Positions 10,561-22,090 of a DNA stretch of 64,000 nucleotides are shown piece after piece. The notes below the pieces were generated by a model that did no database searches, had not been told where the DNA came from, and saw only the letters and a program-made list of their open reading frames with translations. The stretch spans positions 1-64,000 of the forward strand of contig WEDG01011418.1 in the NCBI GenBank assembly GCA_017591395.1, written 5' to 3'. Numbering within the stretch: the first letter of the stretch is position 1; every line of letters starts with the position of its first letter. The stretch is from Schistocephalus solidus (taxonomy: Eukaryota; Platyhelminthes; Cestoda; Diphyllobothriidea; Diphyllobothriidae). The translations under genes were made by a program, and so were the position numbers.

Positions 10561-10945
10561 ACTTTGGCTTGCTGCTCGTTCGGCCGTCGACTGTTCACTT
10601 AACGTTTGTCCTGCTTGATAAAATGGCTTCTATATCTATTAGCCTAGAAGAGATCGTTAAGGGGTTGTCTTTCAGCTATTTTTTCGACTGCTGCCTTTGC
10701 GAGCCGGATGGTGATTTATGTTGAAGTGTCGTATCTGCCCTATGCTAGTCGCTTTTTGGGATACTGTAGTTTTCAGTTGCCGAGTCGCTTACCGGCACAC
10801 ACGTACGTCTACGAAGTGAAGTTGGTTGATCTTTAATTGGATATCCGTATCAAGGGAATTCAGCTAATCTAACCTAAGGTCAAGAATCCTGATAATCGTT
10901 GAATACGTTTTACGTGCTAGCAGACGACTGTGCCTCCTTGTAAGC
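10561..10945. other. No gene recognised
   Basis: Short spacer between the reverse GIY-YIG fragment and the forward reverse-transcriptase fragment. No clear element end or target duplication could be made out by eye. Confidence 0.4.
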
Positions 10946-11750
10946 ATGCGCCAGACGCTGGAACTAGGACCGCTACACTTTAACTCTCCATCTCTCTTTC
11001 CGATGGTTACGGTCCTATTACTACGATACACCTTGCATGTGCAGTTCCTTTTTGACAATCGACCTTACAAGCAAATAGATGTTGCTGCTATGGAAACGCC
11101 TCTTGTGCCTCTTTTAGCCGATGTCTTCATGGTCAAGCTGGAGAAATCTCAGCTAAGTAATCAGTAAATAACCTAAAACACTGCGGTCACCACGTTGACG
11201 GTATCTTTGCAATCGCCACAGCGGAAACCAATATATATGCACTCTTAAAAGCTATTAATCAAGCACATCTGTCCATCAAGTTCTTGTTAGAGTTGGGAAC
11301 GGAAGGACAGGACAGTAGCGTCCGAAAGAGTATCAATCGAAGGAAAACTGGTCTGGACAAGTTACAATATTCGGCTGTTCCGTAGCCATCCAGCAGAGAC
11401 GCAATCTAGTACATTCCTTTACGTAGAGCTAAAAAAATTTGTTAGGCAGAAAGTATCGAAAAAAAGCGTATAAAGCTCCAGGACCTGCTTCGCGAGTTTA
11501 TTTATTACGAAGAATATAGGTGTGCGACGGGTAAAATCCACCACACTTTCTGTAGAAAAGAAAATTATTCCTCAACGTCCTCTTTCAAAGGGATGCAGCA
11601 AGTAAATTCCTGAGACGATGCCCTGATCAAGCCCTTTCACGTACCTTTCCACCAGCAAGGGCTCGGATATTATTTTCAAACAAACCGGCTTTACACGGCG
11701 AAAGAAATGGTAGGTGGTCAGCTCTGATCACCTCTGTGTGCATTTACTCA
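10946..11750 (+). pseudogene. Penelope-like element reverse transcriptase remnant
   Basis: The frame from 10946 contains LHVQFLFDNRPYKQIDVAAM and PLVPLLADVFMVKLE. These parallel LNVQFLFD and the GVAMGSP...LLVNMFIGKLE region of the copy at 38.6-39.5 kb. After a frame change, 11190-11360 encodes HVDGIFAIATAETNIYALLK and NQAHLSIKFLLELGTEGQ, the catalytic palm. The usual Y-x-D-D reads HVDG, so the second Asp is lost. Stops and frameshifts make it a pseudogene. The 11360-11750 part looks like decayed C-terminal coding sequence of the same element. Confidence 0.75.
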
Positions 11751-11907
11751 TTTATTTCCTCCTGTGGAGCAGGTTATAGTGGTCGCATGAGTCGGCGCCT
11801 ATCTTAAAAGAATAAGGGAACACCACCCGACATGGCTGAGAAAAAGCGAAGTTCAGAGCATAAACAGCGCTATTCTCGCACACATTGTGGATTTCGGGTA
11901 TCGTTTG

Positions 11908-12239
11908 TGTTAGGAGGAGCTGTTTTAACCAATCCGCTCACACCACCCTGACGGCTCTTCCCACTATCGATCCACCCATATGGCGTGCGTGCAATGGTCG
12001 CGCGCGAGCTGCCGACAGGATGAGTCGGGATGCTACCCACTGAAGACCACTAGCTGATTGGTCCGATCGTCGTCCGAACTTGAACAAACTCGTTCGTTCT
12101 TTGTTTGCCCTAAAGATCACTTTTATCATATGGCAATACACTTCTTTTCTTCCGCCCCTGCTGTTCAGTTCTCCTTTGGGGATTCGACCAACGCGTTGTT
12201 TGACGGACGACCAGCAAGGCTTGCGGCAAGACCATAACA
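11908..12239 (+). repeat. Gypsy-type element, first long terminal repeat
   Basis: A 332-bp block begins TGTTAGGAGGAGC and ends CATAACA. It recurs almost completely at 13794-14137 and in part at 14383-14553. TG...CA ends and the integrase-coding interior identify it as an LTR. Confidence 0.85.
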
Positions 12240-12299
12240 TATTTTGGATCATATCTCTCTATACTTCGAAGCGTATCCCATGGGGAGATTTCTGATAGT

Positions 12300-13740
12300 T
12301 CCTCTCGGGATTATCAGCGTCTTGACTCTCTCATCCATTTGGTAGCCAGTGAAACATTAAACAACAAAAAGACGCACTGTCACGCTTAATCAAATCATGG
12401 ACTAACGAACCTGTGGACACAGTCATCATGTCCGTCTCCGTTGAGTCAGAGGTTCACAGTCTGTTTATGGATTCCATTCACACACTCCCTGTCACTATTG
12501 AGGAAGTCCAAAGTGCAACCCAACAGGATCAACGGTTGAGACAAGTCATTAATTACCATCATACTCAGTGACCCGCAAAACGTTCTGGTGAACTGCAGTA
12601 GTTCTACCAACGACGACATTCTCTGTCCACCGTTAATGACTGTATCCTGTTCTGTGAACGTGTCGTTGTTCCACAGAAACTGCAACCAAGTGTCCTGAAG
12701 CAGTTTCATACTGGACATCCGGATATCAATCGCATGAAGGCTCTCGCTCGCAGTTATGTGTACTGGCCTCACATGGACCAACAATTCGAACAGCTGGCCT
12801 GCTCTTGCACCAAATGCGCACTTGCATCAAAAGCGCAAACGAAGAGCAAATTCAAGGCATGACCTGTCCCACAAGCCCCGTGGTCCAGGGTTCACGTTGA
12901 TTACGCTGGACCGATCAATCACCGTCGACGCATAAAGCAAATGACCGGAAGTCTTCAACATTGTATACACGATAACTGGAGCCACAATCGACACTCTTCG
13001 GCGACTGTTCAGCAGATTTGGTTGTCCCGAAACTTTGGTAAGTGATAATGGAGGGCAGTTCATATCAGCCACCTTCGCCCGATTCTGCAACCAATCAGGC
13101 AGTTACCACTTACGTTCGCTGCCATATCACCCGCAGTCTAACGGAAAGGTTGAACGATTCGTCGACACGTTCAAGTGGGCTCTACAGAAGTGAAAAGGGG
13201 GGGACAATGGAAGAGGTTCTTGAAACATTCCTGACAACCTATCGGGCAACCCCAAACCCGAATTCTCCACACCCTGTCTCTCCTGTAGAAGCTTTGATGC
13301 AGATAAAGCTTCGCACGCCATTCGACGTAATTCATCCGCTGTGACCTGTAAGTGTTGGTGCTGAAACAGCCCATCCAATACCGATGGAAAGACAATTCAA
13401 CCGACACCATGGAGAAAAGCAAAGGTTGTTCCATACGGGTGAAACGGTTGTGGCAAAGGACTTCAGGAACAATTAGGAAAAGTGGATGATTGGACGTGTT
13501 CATCAGAAGTGTGGTGACGTGGTCTACGAGATCCGAGTCGGATCAAACATTTGGGTGCGCCACGCCAATCAGTTGAAACACACCGAATGTACTGACGCGC
13601 CAAATTCAAGCACAAACCTATCACTAGAACTACGACTGGGCACATTCTACCAAAGCAAGGTCAGAAACCACAGTTCCAGTGTCAAACCGACTCCCTCAAC
13701 CAATTAGACGCTCGGACCGAAGAAGAACGTAAACCGTTCC
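12300..13740 (+). pseudogene. Gypsy integrase remnant
   Basis: Read in shifting frames, this encodes the HHCC zinc-binding module (HTGHPDINRMKALARSYVYW, then CSCTKC) at 12706-12820. Next come the core start, PWSRVHVDYAGPI (first catalytic Asp), and a later block, EEVLETFLTTYRATPNPNSP, with HPVSPVEALM, typical of Gypsy integrase C-terminal cores. Several stops and frameshifts interrupt it. Integrase inserts the cDNA into the genome; this copy cannot be functional. Confidence 0.85.
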
Positions 13741-13793
13741 GTTGCAAGTGAACCCGCGGCTCAAATCGTACGAGTCAGCTCAAAACGGGGAAG

Positions 13794-14137
13794 TGTTAGG
13801 AGGAGCCGTCCTAACCAGTCCGCTTACACCACCCTGACGGCTCTTCCCACACTGCACTATCGATCCACAAATATGGCCTGCGCGCAATGGTCGCTTGCGA
13901 GCTGCCGACAAGATGAGTCATAGTACCAGTCGGGATGCTACCCCCAGAAGACCACTAGCTGATTGGTCCAATCGCCATCCGAACTTGAACACACTCGTAC
14001 GTTCTTTGTTTGCCTTAAAGCTCGCTGTTAGCATATGGCAATACACTTCTATTCTGCCGCCTTTTCTGTTCAGTCCTCATTTGGGGATTCGATCGACGCG
14101 TTATTTGACGGGCGACCATCAAGGCAAGATCATAACA
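13794..14137 (+). repeat. Gypsy-type element, second long terminal repeat
   Basis: It starts TGTTAGGAGGAGCCG, ends CATAACA and is 344 bp long. It matches the first LTR with small indels (for example an extra CACTGC near the start). It is preceded by a polypurine tract and, unusually for a 3' LTR, followed by a primer-binding-like sequence. Confidence 0.85.
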
Positions 14138-14382
14138 ATTTGGACCCGAACGAAGCATTTTGTGTGATTTATGATGTCCCACCAAACCACCCCAAGTCAC
14201 TGTGTCAGCGTCTTATATCAACAGCAGAAGCCTCCGCCATCAGGTCGAGAAAGCCGATCTTCTTAGCAATAAACAACCTTCTACCTGCTCCGCGCTTAGC
14301 ATTACAAACATCGACTGTACTACATGCACTCCGCATCCTCTCTTATCCCGCCTTGCCCCTTGTTTGTCTCCAATGTTCGGAT

Positions 14383-14553
14383 CGCCATCCGACATTGAAC
14401 ACGCTTGTACGTTCTTTGCTTGCCATCAAGATAGCTGTTAACATATGGCGATGCACTTCTATTCTTTCGCCCTTGCGGTTCAGTTCTCCATTGGGTATTC
14501 GATCAATTCGTTGTTGGCCGGCGACCAGCATAGCTTGTGGCAAGATAATAACA
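14383..14553 (+). repeat. Gypsy-type element, third partial LTR
   Basis: It matches the 3' half of the other two LTRs from CGCCATCCGA through ACGTTCTTTG and ATATGGCGATGCACTTC to CATTGGGTATTCGATC and ATAACA. The 5' half is missing. Confidence 0.75.
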
Positions 14554-14821
14554 CATTCTCCCTTATAAAGTTACTAACTTAAGGGACACGAATGATTCCG
14601 GTATACTGAAGACTAGCACCTTCAAGGTGAAAGCCACGCCATGTGCGTGTCTAACGAAGGAATCTGACGGGAGTATGCAGCCAGAAGCAGTTTCTCATTT
14701 TTCGACCGCGGATTATCCCGTTTGCTTGGCTGCAGACCCTGGGGGATCCTGTTGACTAACGTTAGCCTTTACAAATAAGGTGTTGAAAAGATGCAGAACA
14801 ACGTTTTCGTATCAATCCCTT

Positions 14822-14823
<2 letters not shown>

Positions 14824-14906
<83 letters not shown>

Positions 14907-14984
14907 TACTACTACTACTACTACTACTACTAATACTAATACTACTACTACCACTACCAGTACTACTACGACTATTACTACTAC

Positions 14985-15046
<62 letters not shown>

Positions 15047-15118
15047 ATACTTCTACTGTTTTCACTATCAATGCTACCAGTACTACTACTATTACTGCTA
15101 ATACTACTACTATTACTT

Positions 15119-15150
<32 letters not shown>

Positions 15151-15192
15151 TCTACTACTACTACTAATACTACTTCTACTACTACTACTAGG
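14824..15192. repeat. (ACT)n trinucleotide microsatellite
   Basis: About 370 bp of ACT/TAC repeats with scattered ATT, TTC and CCA variants. The 37-bp segment at about 15052-15090 (ACTGTTTTCACTATCAATGC and onward) recurs at about 16501-16538 beyond the CR1-like element. Long Thr, Leu or Ser/Val frames here are artefacts. Confidence 0.95.
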
Positions 15193-16480
15193 TAACCGGC
15201 AGTCGGCGGAGGTTGCGGTTGAAAGTGGTGTTCCCCAGGGCTCCGTTCTTGGCCCTACTCTGTTCATTTTGTACGTCAACGACTGCATCAATGAATTGGA
15301 TTGTGATGTCGCCATGTTTGCGGATGATATTAAGCTATGGAGGGTCATCAGAACTGCAGCTGACGTAAAGAATTTGCAGGAAAACCTAAACCGACTTCAA
15401 CAATGGTAAAAGGACTGGCTTTTGCCGTTCAATGAGAACAAATGCACTATTCTACAAGTCGGTAGAACTAGCACTCTGAACCTCATTAATTACTGCCTAA
15501 ATGGTATACCATTGCAAGAAGTTGGCGTGCAGAAGGACTTGGGAGTGTGGATCTTGAGCTCCCTTAAACCCTCGCTGCATTGTTTAAAGGTAGCCAAGTC
15601 TGCGATGTCAGCCCTGTACCTTGTCAAGTGGGTTTTTTCTGCCTTTGATGAAGACTGCTTTGCCAAAGTCTTTCGAACTTTTGTGCGGCCGCAATTGGAG
15701 TTCGCTATCCAAGCTTGGAGACACTGGACCACGAAGGATCTCAATATCCTCGAAAAGGTTCAAAGGCGTGCAACCAAACTTGTGACGGGACAGGGCTCAT
15801 TACTCTATGAAACCCGATTAGTTAACCTTGATCTCTTTCCTTTGAGTTACAGGCAGCTACGAGGTGACCTGGTACAAACATTCCGTATCATGTGCGGTCA
15901 GGGCTGCTGCCTCGCACCTGGTGACTTCTTCCAGTTAGCAACAACCACGAACTTGAGAGGGCATCCACTCAAACTACGTGTATCTGGGGCCGGACTGGAT
16001 ACACGATAGTTCTTCTTCTCCAAGAGAGCGGGCAACGCTTGGAATTCTCTGCCTCAGGATGTTGTTATGGCTACTTCCGTTGAGCTTTTTAAGAAAAATC
16101 TGAACCAGTATAGCAGTACCCACTATAATATCGCCAGATCTTCTAAGTCACGTCCCAGTTAAATCAAACTCTTATTATTACAATACTACGTTTTATATTT
16201 CAGTACCATTTTTATTATCTCAAACTCGTCGCATATGCCTCACTCACGAGAATATTGTCAACAACAATAGCATGTACTCATGCTACTCGTAATATGCGAG
16301 TACACATTTATGTTTACTCTCTTCGATTATCCAACAGCTGCTTATTTTCCGCACGCTGTTATGTAAACCAACTTTTTTACATTTTCATGATATACCAGAG
16401 CCTTTTTAGCCATACTGTAACCAAGACGGGGTTCAAAGGCGTTTGCTCATCTTTCCCTTAATAAACTGAACTGAACCTGA
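15193..16480 (+). mobile_element. CR1-like non-LTR retrotransposon, copy 1 (5'-truncated)
   Basis: This is the C-terminal half of a CR1/Jockey-group reverse transcriptase. It has VESGVPQGSVLGPTLFILYV, the catalytic MFADDIKLWRV, the thumb (WLLPFNENKC), then the conserved C-terminal tail (LEKVQRRATKLVTGQGSL; NLRGHPLKLRVSGAGLDTR; AWNSLPQDVV). One stop falls after LQQW and another after DTR. The 3' untranslated region ends with CCCTTAATAAACTGAACTGAAC, the same tail as copy 3. Truncation is at the 5' edge, flush with ACT repeats, and ACT repeats resume after the tail. Confidence 0.9.
15422..16009 (+). pseudogene. CR1-like reverse transcriptase C-terminal frame, copy 1
   Basis: An open frame of 195 codons covers the thumb and C-terminal region after the FADD motif, which lies in the same frame upstream of a TAA at about 15407. 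It is interrupted again by TAG after DTR, where the homologous copy 2 continues as KYFFSKRVVEAWNSLPLDVV. It is therefore a remnant, not an intact gene. Confidence 0.85.
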
Positions 16481-16920
16481 ACCTACTACTACTAATACTA
16501 CTACTGTTTTCACTATCAATGCTACCAGTACTACTACTACTTCTACTATTACTACTAATACTACTACTGCTGCTACTACTACTGCTACTGCTCTACTACC
16601 ACTACTGCTACAATTAATACTTCTATTTCTACTACTACTACTGTTATTACTACTCATACTACTAATTCTATCACTACCAGTGCGACTACTACTATTACTA
16701 CTAGTCTACTACCACCATTACTAAAATTACTACTATTAATATTACTACTGCTGCTATTACTACTATTAAAACTACTACCGTTACTCATACTACTACTTCT
16801 ACTTCTATTATTACTACTACTTATACTACTACTAATACTTCTAATACTACTACTGTTTCTAACACCACCACCACCATAAATACTTATAATAATATTATTA
16901 ATACTACTACGAATATTATT
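16481..16920. repeat. Degenerate (ACT)n microsatellite
   Basis: ACT-rich repeats with ATT, GCT and AAT variants, grading into AAT/ATT-rich sequence near 16880-16920. The start duplicates a 37-bp segment found upstream of the CR1-like copy. Confidence 0.9.
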
Positions 16921-18307
16921 TTGATGCTACTTTCCGCAGTATTTTTTCATTCAGCAGGAGTAACGCTGCATTTTGCCCTGCAAATTCCATCAAATCTTGC
17001 TTGTAACCAAAATAATGAAGGTCATCTACCCTATATAGCTGTACAGGCAGATGAGGAGCTAGACACAAAGACATTGGAGACGGTGTTGACCAGTTCGTTG
17101 TAAGCCACTCTCACTCAAATGCAAGTTCGTGGAACCCGAGCCTCTTACATTAGTTCTTCATTCATCGAGTGTTAGTAAATCAAACCTCGGAAGGTTTTAA
17201 CGTCAGGCTCGTTTCATCCTCTAGAAATTACCATGGAAACGTACATTGAATTCTTCTGCCCTTATCTCCTCAGGTTCATTGGGAGAGTTTATATGACTAT
17301 TTGACATGAAATCTATAAGCGTCAATGGCATGGTTGTACACCATTCACATTCTGCTGACAGGCAGTTAGTAGTAACTAAATTCTGCCTGATTCTTCCTTA
17401 CTTGCTAACGCCAGGTGAGCTGGTGACCTGGTTTTTCGGTCTCTTATTAACCTAGCGAAATGGCGAATGTGGTAATACAATGTGAAACACAAAGCCGCAG
17501 TAGAAGGGTCAAACTCGCTTAAAATGAAATATTGTCTTTCAGTTGTCCGGGCAACAGTTCTATTGTTCACATAAAAGTGAGGGCTATCCGAGACTAGGCG
17601 TGGTTTCACTGGTTTACGCCAAACTTTTGGAAGCAATATTTGCTTCTGATGTTGACCTATTGGAGTCTACGTATCACGCTGAATGGTGAAGAATGCGTAG
17701 TTTGCTGTTCAGAACGCTTAATAAGCCTTTGATTTAATATGCATAATTTGAACACGCCCTTATATTGTCCGGTTGGTGGCTCTGATCACAGGGAAAATAT
17801 TTTGACAGTGAATACCTGCACAACCCTCTGCTCAGATCAGCTGTGAGAGTGCTCTTAGCAGAACTGATTATTTGCATCCCCGGCAGGGAGTGGTTTTTTC
17901 AAACGTGCACACATCTGTCTCAACTCACAGATTTATCATGAGGGTTTTCTCTGCATCTCGAGATTTCTGCCACCTGAGCCTGAATTGTCGATGTAAACTG
18001 CCTGATGGTTTCGTACCTTTTCCATAACTGTACCCTACACCCTTATCTACTGTTGTGGCATAATGGTGGGGAAGTACTATAGAAATTTTGAAATTTTAGA
18101 AGAGTTTTGTCTGCAGGATGGCATTACCTTCCAAACCTCAGATCAGAAGAACTATGCTCTGATTTTTCGATTTCATGCAGGAGTAAATCACCGTTGACAA
18201 AGTAAACGTTGGAAGAAAATGCTTTCTGTGCAAGGAAGTGGTTTGGTTACGTTCGGGGCCCAGTCATAATGCACTATGAGTGGCTCGGCCCATACGCTAA
18301 GAGATTG
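16921..18307. other. No gene recognised
   Basis: About 1.4 kb without a recognisable domain or repeat on either strand. Small open frames (for example 17376-17636 reverse) carry no identifiable motif. Confidence 0.45.
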
Positions 18308-20396
18308 GTGACGTCAAAAAGGTAACTTTCCCTAAACGAAACAATGACATTAGGTGAGAGGGAGGCATGGAGTTCTGTCCAAGACCAACACAACCGGCGC
18401 ATCGAACTAACATTCGTGTCCAATTTTGAGAAAAAGGTTAACGAACAGACCGCGATGGCTTTCGCAGGCCTTAAACATCGAAGTTAACAAAAAGTGGAGA
18501 TTGTGGAAAAAATCGCTTACGGACGGAACTCCTACATCTCTAAATGCGTATAAAATGCAGAGAAATCGGGTCAAGGGCCTTATTTTTAGAACAAGACAGG
18601 CTTTCGAAGTGGACCTGCTGAACCGGGCCACCGTGAACCCGAAACTGTTTTACGGTTACCTCAGACAGAATACACGGAACAAGGATCCAATACCCCTGCT
18701 GAGGACCGCCGAGGGCATAGACCTCACTGAAGACGGTGCGAAGGCTAATCATCTTTCGGAATTTTTTTCCAGTCGGTTTTCACAAAGGAAGCGAGATACG
18801 ATCACCCTACCGATGGCTTCGAAGTGGATACAATAGTCGAGACTGTTAATTTTTACCGAGACTACCGTCCTCAAGGAACTTTTTGGGGTTAAAGGAATCC
18901 AAGTCTCCGGGTCCCGATGAAGTACCTGCCAAGCTGTTGAAAGAGCTCGCGAGAGAGTTGGCAAAACCACTCTCTACGCTTTTCCAAGCATCCTTCCAGA
19001 CCGGAAGTCTACCAGCCGACTGGAAATCCGCATGGATTACGCCGCTTTATAAGGGTGGAAGCCGGGTTTCTGCTAACAATTATCGACCGGTCAGCCTAAC
19101 TTCAGTTTGCTGCAAAATCATGGAAAAAATAATTAAGCAACAACTAATACAGTTCTTCGAACATAACAATCTGCTATCCGATGCCCAGCACGGTTTCCGT
19201 AGAGGTATATCCTGCGTCACAAATTTGCTCTACTGCTTAGAACGTTGGACTGAAGCGGTCGATAGTGGTAATACGGTGCACGCAGTCTATATAGACTTCA
19301 AAAAGGCTTTTGATAGCGTGCCGCACCACCGCCTTCTTTATAAACTCAACCGCATAGGCGTAAGAGGTAGAATTCTGACATGGATAGAAAACTTCTTAAC
19401 TGGCCGCTCACAAACTGTGCATATCAGCGACAAACAGTCGACTAAAGTTGACGTCGAGAGTGGTGTTCCCTCAAGGCTCTGTTCTCGGCCCTATACTGTT
19501 CATTGTCTACATCAACGATTGTGCCAACGAACTGGACTGCGATATTGCCATGTTTGCCGATGATCTCAAACTTTGGCGCGTCATTCAAACTGCGGCTGAT
19601 GAAGAGAACTTTGCAGGCAAACTTAAATCGACTCCAGAAATGGTCCAATGACTGGCTCTTGCCGTTTAATGAGAGCAAGTGCAACATCATAAGAGTCGGG
19701 AAAAGCAATCCTTCGAACCGTACGGTTAACAGTCTGAATGGCATTCCATTGAAAGAAGTGGATGTCCAAAAGGACCTTGAGTCTGGATCACGCCTTCGCT
19801 TAAACCCTCCCTACATTGCGCAAAGGTAGCGAAGTCAGCCATGTCAATTATGTACCTCGTTGAACGAGCTTTGCAGCCTTCACTACCGACTGCTTCGCTA
19901 AAGTCTTCGAACATTCGTGCGGCCACAGCTGGAGTCCGCTATCCAAGCTTGAGACCCTGGGTGGTGAAGGACATCAACATCCTCGAAAAGGTCCAAAGGC
20001 GAGCAACCAAACTTGTCCTTGGACATGGCTCACTGCCTTATGAAACACGGCTGTCGAGTCTCAATCTCTTTCCCTTGCACTATAGACAGCTTCGGGGGGA
20101 CCTGATACTAACATTCCGCATACTACGTATCCAGGACTGTTGTCTCGTGCCAGGGGATTTCTTCGAGTTAGCAAAAACAACGAACTTGAGAGGTCATCCT
20201 CTCAAATTACGTGTGACTGGAGCAAGGCTTGACACTCGGAAGTACTTCTTCTCCAAAAGAGTAGTCGAAGCTTGGAATAGTCTTCCTCTGGATGTTGTAA
20301 TGTCGGAATCCTTGGAGGTTTTTAAGCGAAAGTTAGATCGATATAATGGTGCGAGCTACAACACTAACTGAAAGCTGCAAGTGTGACGTCAAAAAG
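18308..20396 (+). mobile_element. CR1-like non-LTR retrotransposon, copy 2, with 14-bp target-site duplication
   Basis: GTGACGTCAAAAAG occurs at 18308-18321 and again at 20383-20396, bracketing the element body 18322-20382. The body encodes the reverse transcriptase from an upstream domain (RPRWLSQALNIEVNKKWRLW) through the fingers and palm (SPGPDEVPAKLLKELA; NNYRPVSLTSVCCKIMEKII; DAQHGFRRGISC; YIDFKKAFDSVPHHRL), the FADD box and the C-terminal tail (GHPLKLRVTGARLDTRKYFF). Several frameshifts and a stop near 18833 disable it. It ends 12 bases after the coding stop, without the CTGAA tail of copies 1 and 3. Confidence 0.9.
18426..20371 (+). pseudogene. CR1-like reverse transcriptase, copy 2
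   Basis: Coding segments lie at 18426-18836, 18883-19563, 19448-19651, 19503-19829 and 19841-20371, changing frame at about 18840, 19470 (one extra base in VPQGS), 19640 and 19830. The conserved catalytic motifs are all present: first Asp in DFKKAFDS, the dyad in MFADDLKLW. The family copies its RNA into DNA at a nicked target. Because the motifs remain, this is a fairly young pseudogene. Confidence 0.85.
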
Positions 20397-21268
20397 TAAG
20401 GTATTAATGATGCTAATAGTTATATTTGAGTAACATTTCCTTGTTTGTTATTTTCGTTCGAGGGCTTGCATTCTCCCATTATTCCCATGCTGGGGTCCTC
20501 GAGGTCTTCGATGCTTAACTTATTTACACACCTTGGTGACCCCGTGAGTATTCGCATCAGCTGGACCTGGCGTCCGTCGTCCATGAGGTGTATGAACGTT
20601 ATCCCCTGGTTCGAACCGCAATGGACCGAGGATGATCTGGACATCTATTTCAGCCTTTTAAATCCCTCAACGGACGCTGCAATCAGCAATGGAGCATCAT
20701 GTGACCTCCGAAATGCCCCCCATTGGACCCCCCTCCCAAGGGCGACAGTTTTTTTCTCCTAAATATCACCAGGAGTTTTTTTTTCAGTGTCTGCTCTTTT
20801 TCAACTTTGTTTCACTATGTTGGCCTCGCCAACATATCGAGATACTATTTTTTTGATACCACAACTCGTATGTACAAATAGGGAATTCAAAGGTGACTCA
20901 CCTACATCTCCCTCAAATATACTGATACTGATACTGATACTGCTGGATACTATTGGCTCTGTGCCAAATAAGCGACAATAGCCAATAACTAGGTGAAAGT
21001 TGCCGTAGACAACAAACAGTCGTGTTTGGTTTTTCTACCTCTGAGGATGAACACTTTGGCAGGCCGGAAGACCTAGCAAGCTAAATTTGTCGTCCCAGTC
21101 ACCTGGCAGCCAACATTACCCTCATCGTAAAGAGCATGTCTGGCAGCACACCTGATCCTGCATATATTTATAGTTTTTTCAAGTTCCTTCGAGCCAGGCA
21201 TAAAAGGCGATCAGGCTGGAGGGGGCGGGGATGAAGCGCCCTCTAGGTTCCGCGTTCGAACGACTACA
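20397..21268. other. No gene recognised; short TACTGA repeat
   Basis: No recognisable domain. A short GATACT/ACTGAT repeat lies at about 20922-20945. Confidence 0.45.
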
Positions 21269-21407
<139 letters not shown>

Positions 21408-21649
21408 TAAAGACCTACCTATTTACTATAAATAATGCAACACCTGTGCAATCCAATACTGTTATTTGACTTATCTCTGGTTATGGATTAAGGGGAAAAT
21501 CCCAAGCGTCACGATAATTAAGCTCCTGTGGCGACAAGAGAGATTAGATCAATAGAAAAAGGGCTTTATTAGCCAATATTGCATAACCTGGGTAATTAAA
21601 TGCCCTTATCTGAATATTTATCAATGCTGGATACGAGTGAGAACCCAAG

Positions 21650-22090
21650 AAATCAAGCTAATAAAGCTCTTGTTCCAGGGATCGTGTCTCTTTCTTCGCA
21701 AATACTTCGTGGAACTCACCTCTTGGCACCTATTAGCAGAGCTTTTGTTCCAGCGCTTGTGTATCCTTCTTCGAAAAGTACTGGCCTTTTGCCCTGTCAT
21801 CGCCACTGGCGACTAACAGAATACGGATTCGCCGATTTGTCAACAAAGACCATACACTCCTGACAATACTTGCTAGCAGCCACTGGTACGTTCGGATCGG
21901 AGATAACACAGCAATAACGCCTACTTTGTTTTGATACAGCCACATTTTCCAGTCATAGTCTAGAGGCTATTGTTTAAAGATCCACCATCATGCGACCGCT
22001 TTAACTACTGTAAGGAACGAAAAATATTCCTCTGTGTCACTAAGAAGATACCATTTAGAGCTCATAAAGTTTTTTAATGGATGTTAGCGA
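21650..22090 (+). repeat. Decayed repeat related to the Penelope-like copy at 39.1 kb
   Basis: 21655-21720 (AAAGCTCTTGTTCCAGGGAT, GTGTCTCTTTCTTCGC, GGAACTCACCTCTTGGC) resembles 39145-39215, inside the downstream part of the Penelope-like element. The block then repeats part of itself at 21739-21775. It is too decayed for a protein assignment. Confidence 0.4.

Larger units (their letters stand above)
11908..14553 (+). mobile_element. Degenerate Ty3/Gypsy LTR retrotransposon with three LTRs
   Basis: The order is LTR (11908-12239), a short interior (12240-13793), LTR (13794-14137), a 245-bp stretch, and a third partial LTR (14383-14553). A polypurine tract, AAAACGGGGAAG, sits directly before the second LTR, as expected of a 3' LTR. 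The interior encodes only decayed integrase; gag, protease, reverse transcriptase and RNase H are missing, so it is a deletion derivative. A likely primer-binding-like TTTGGACCCGAACG follows the second LTR rather than the first, which suggests collapse of two tandem copies. Confidence 0.8.

Noticed and set aside
14769..15348. Thr-, Leu-, Val- and Ser-rich frames over 14.8-15.2 kb
   Set aside because: They come from ACT trinucleotide repeats; the real coding content is the CR1-like fragment after 15193.
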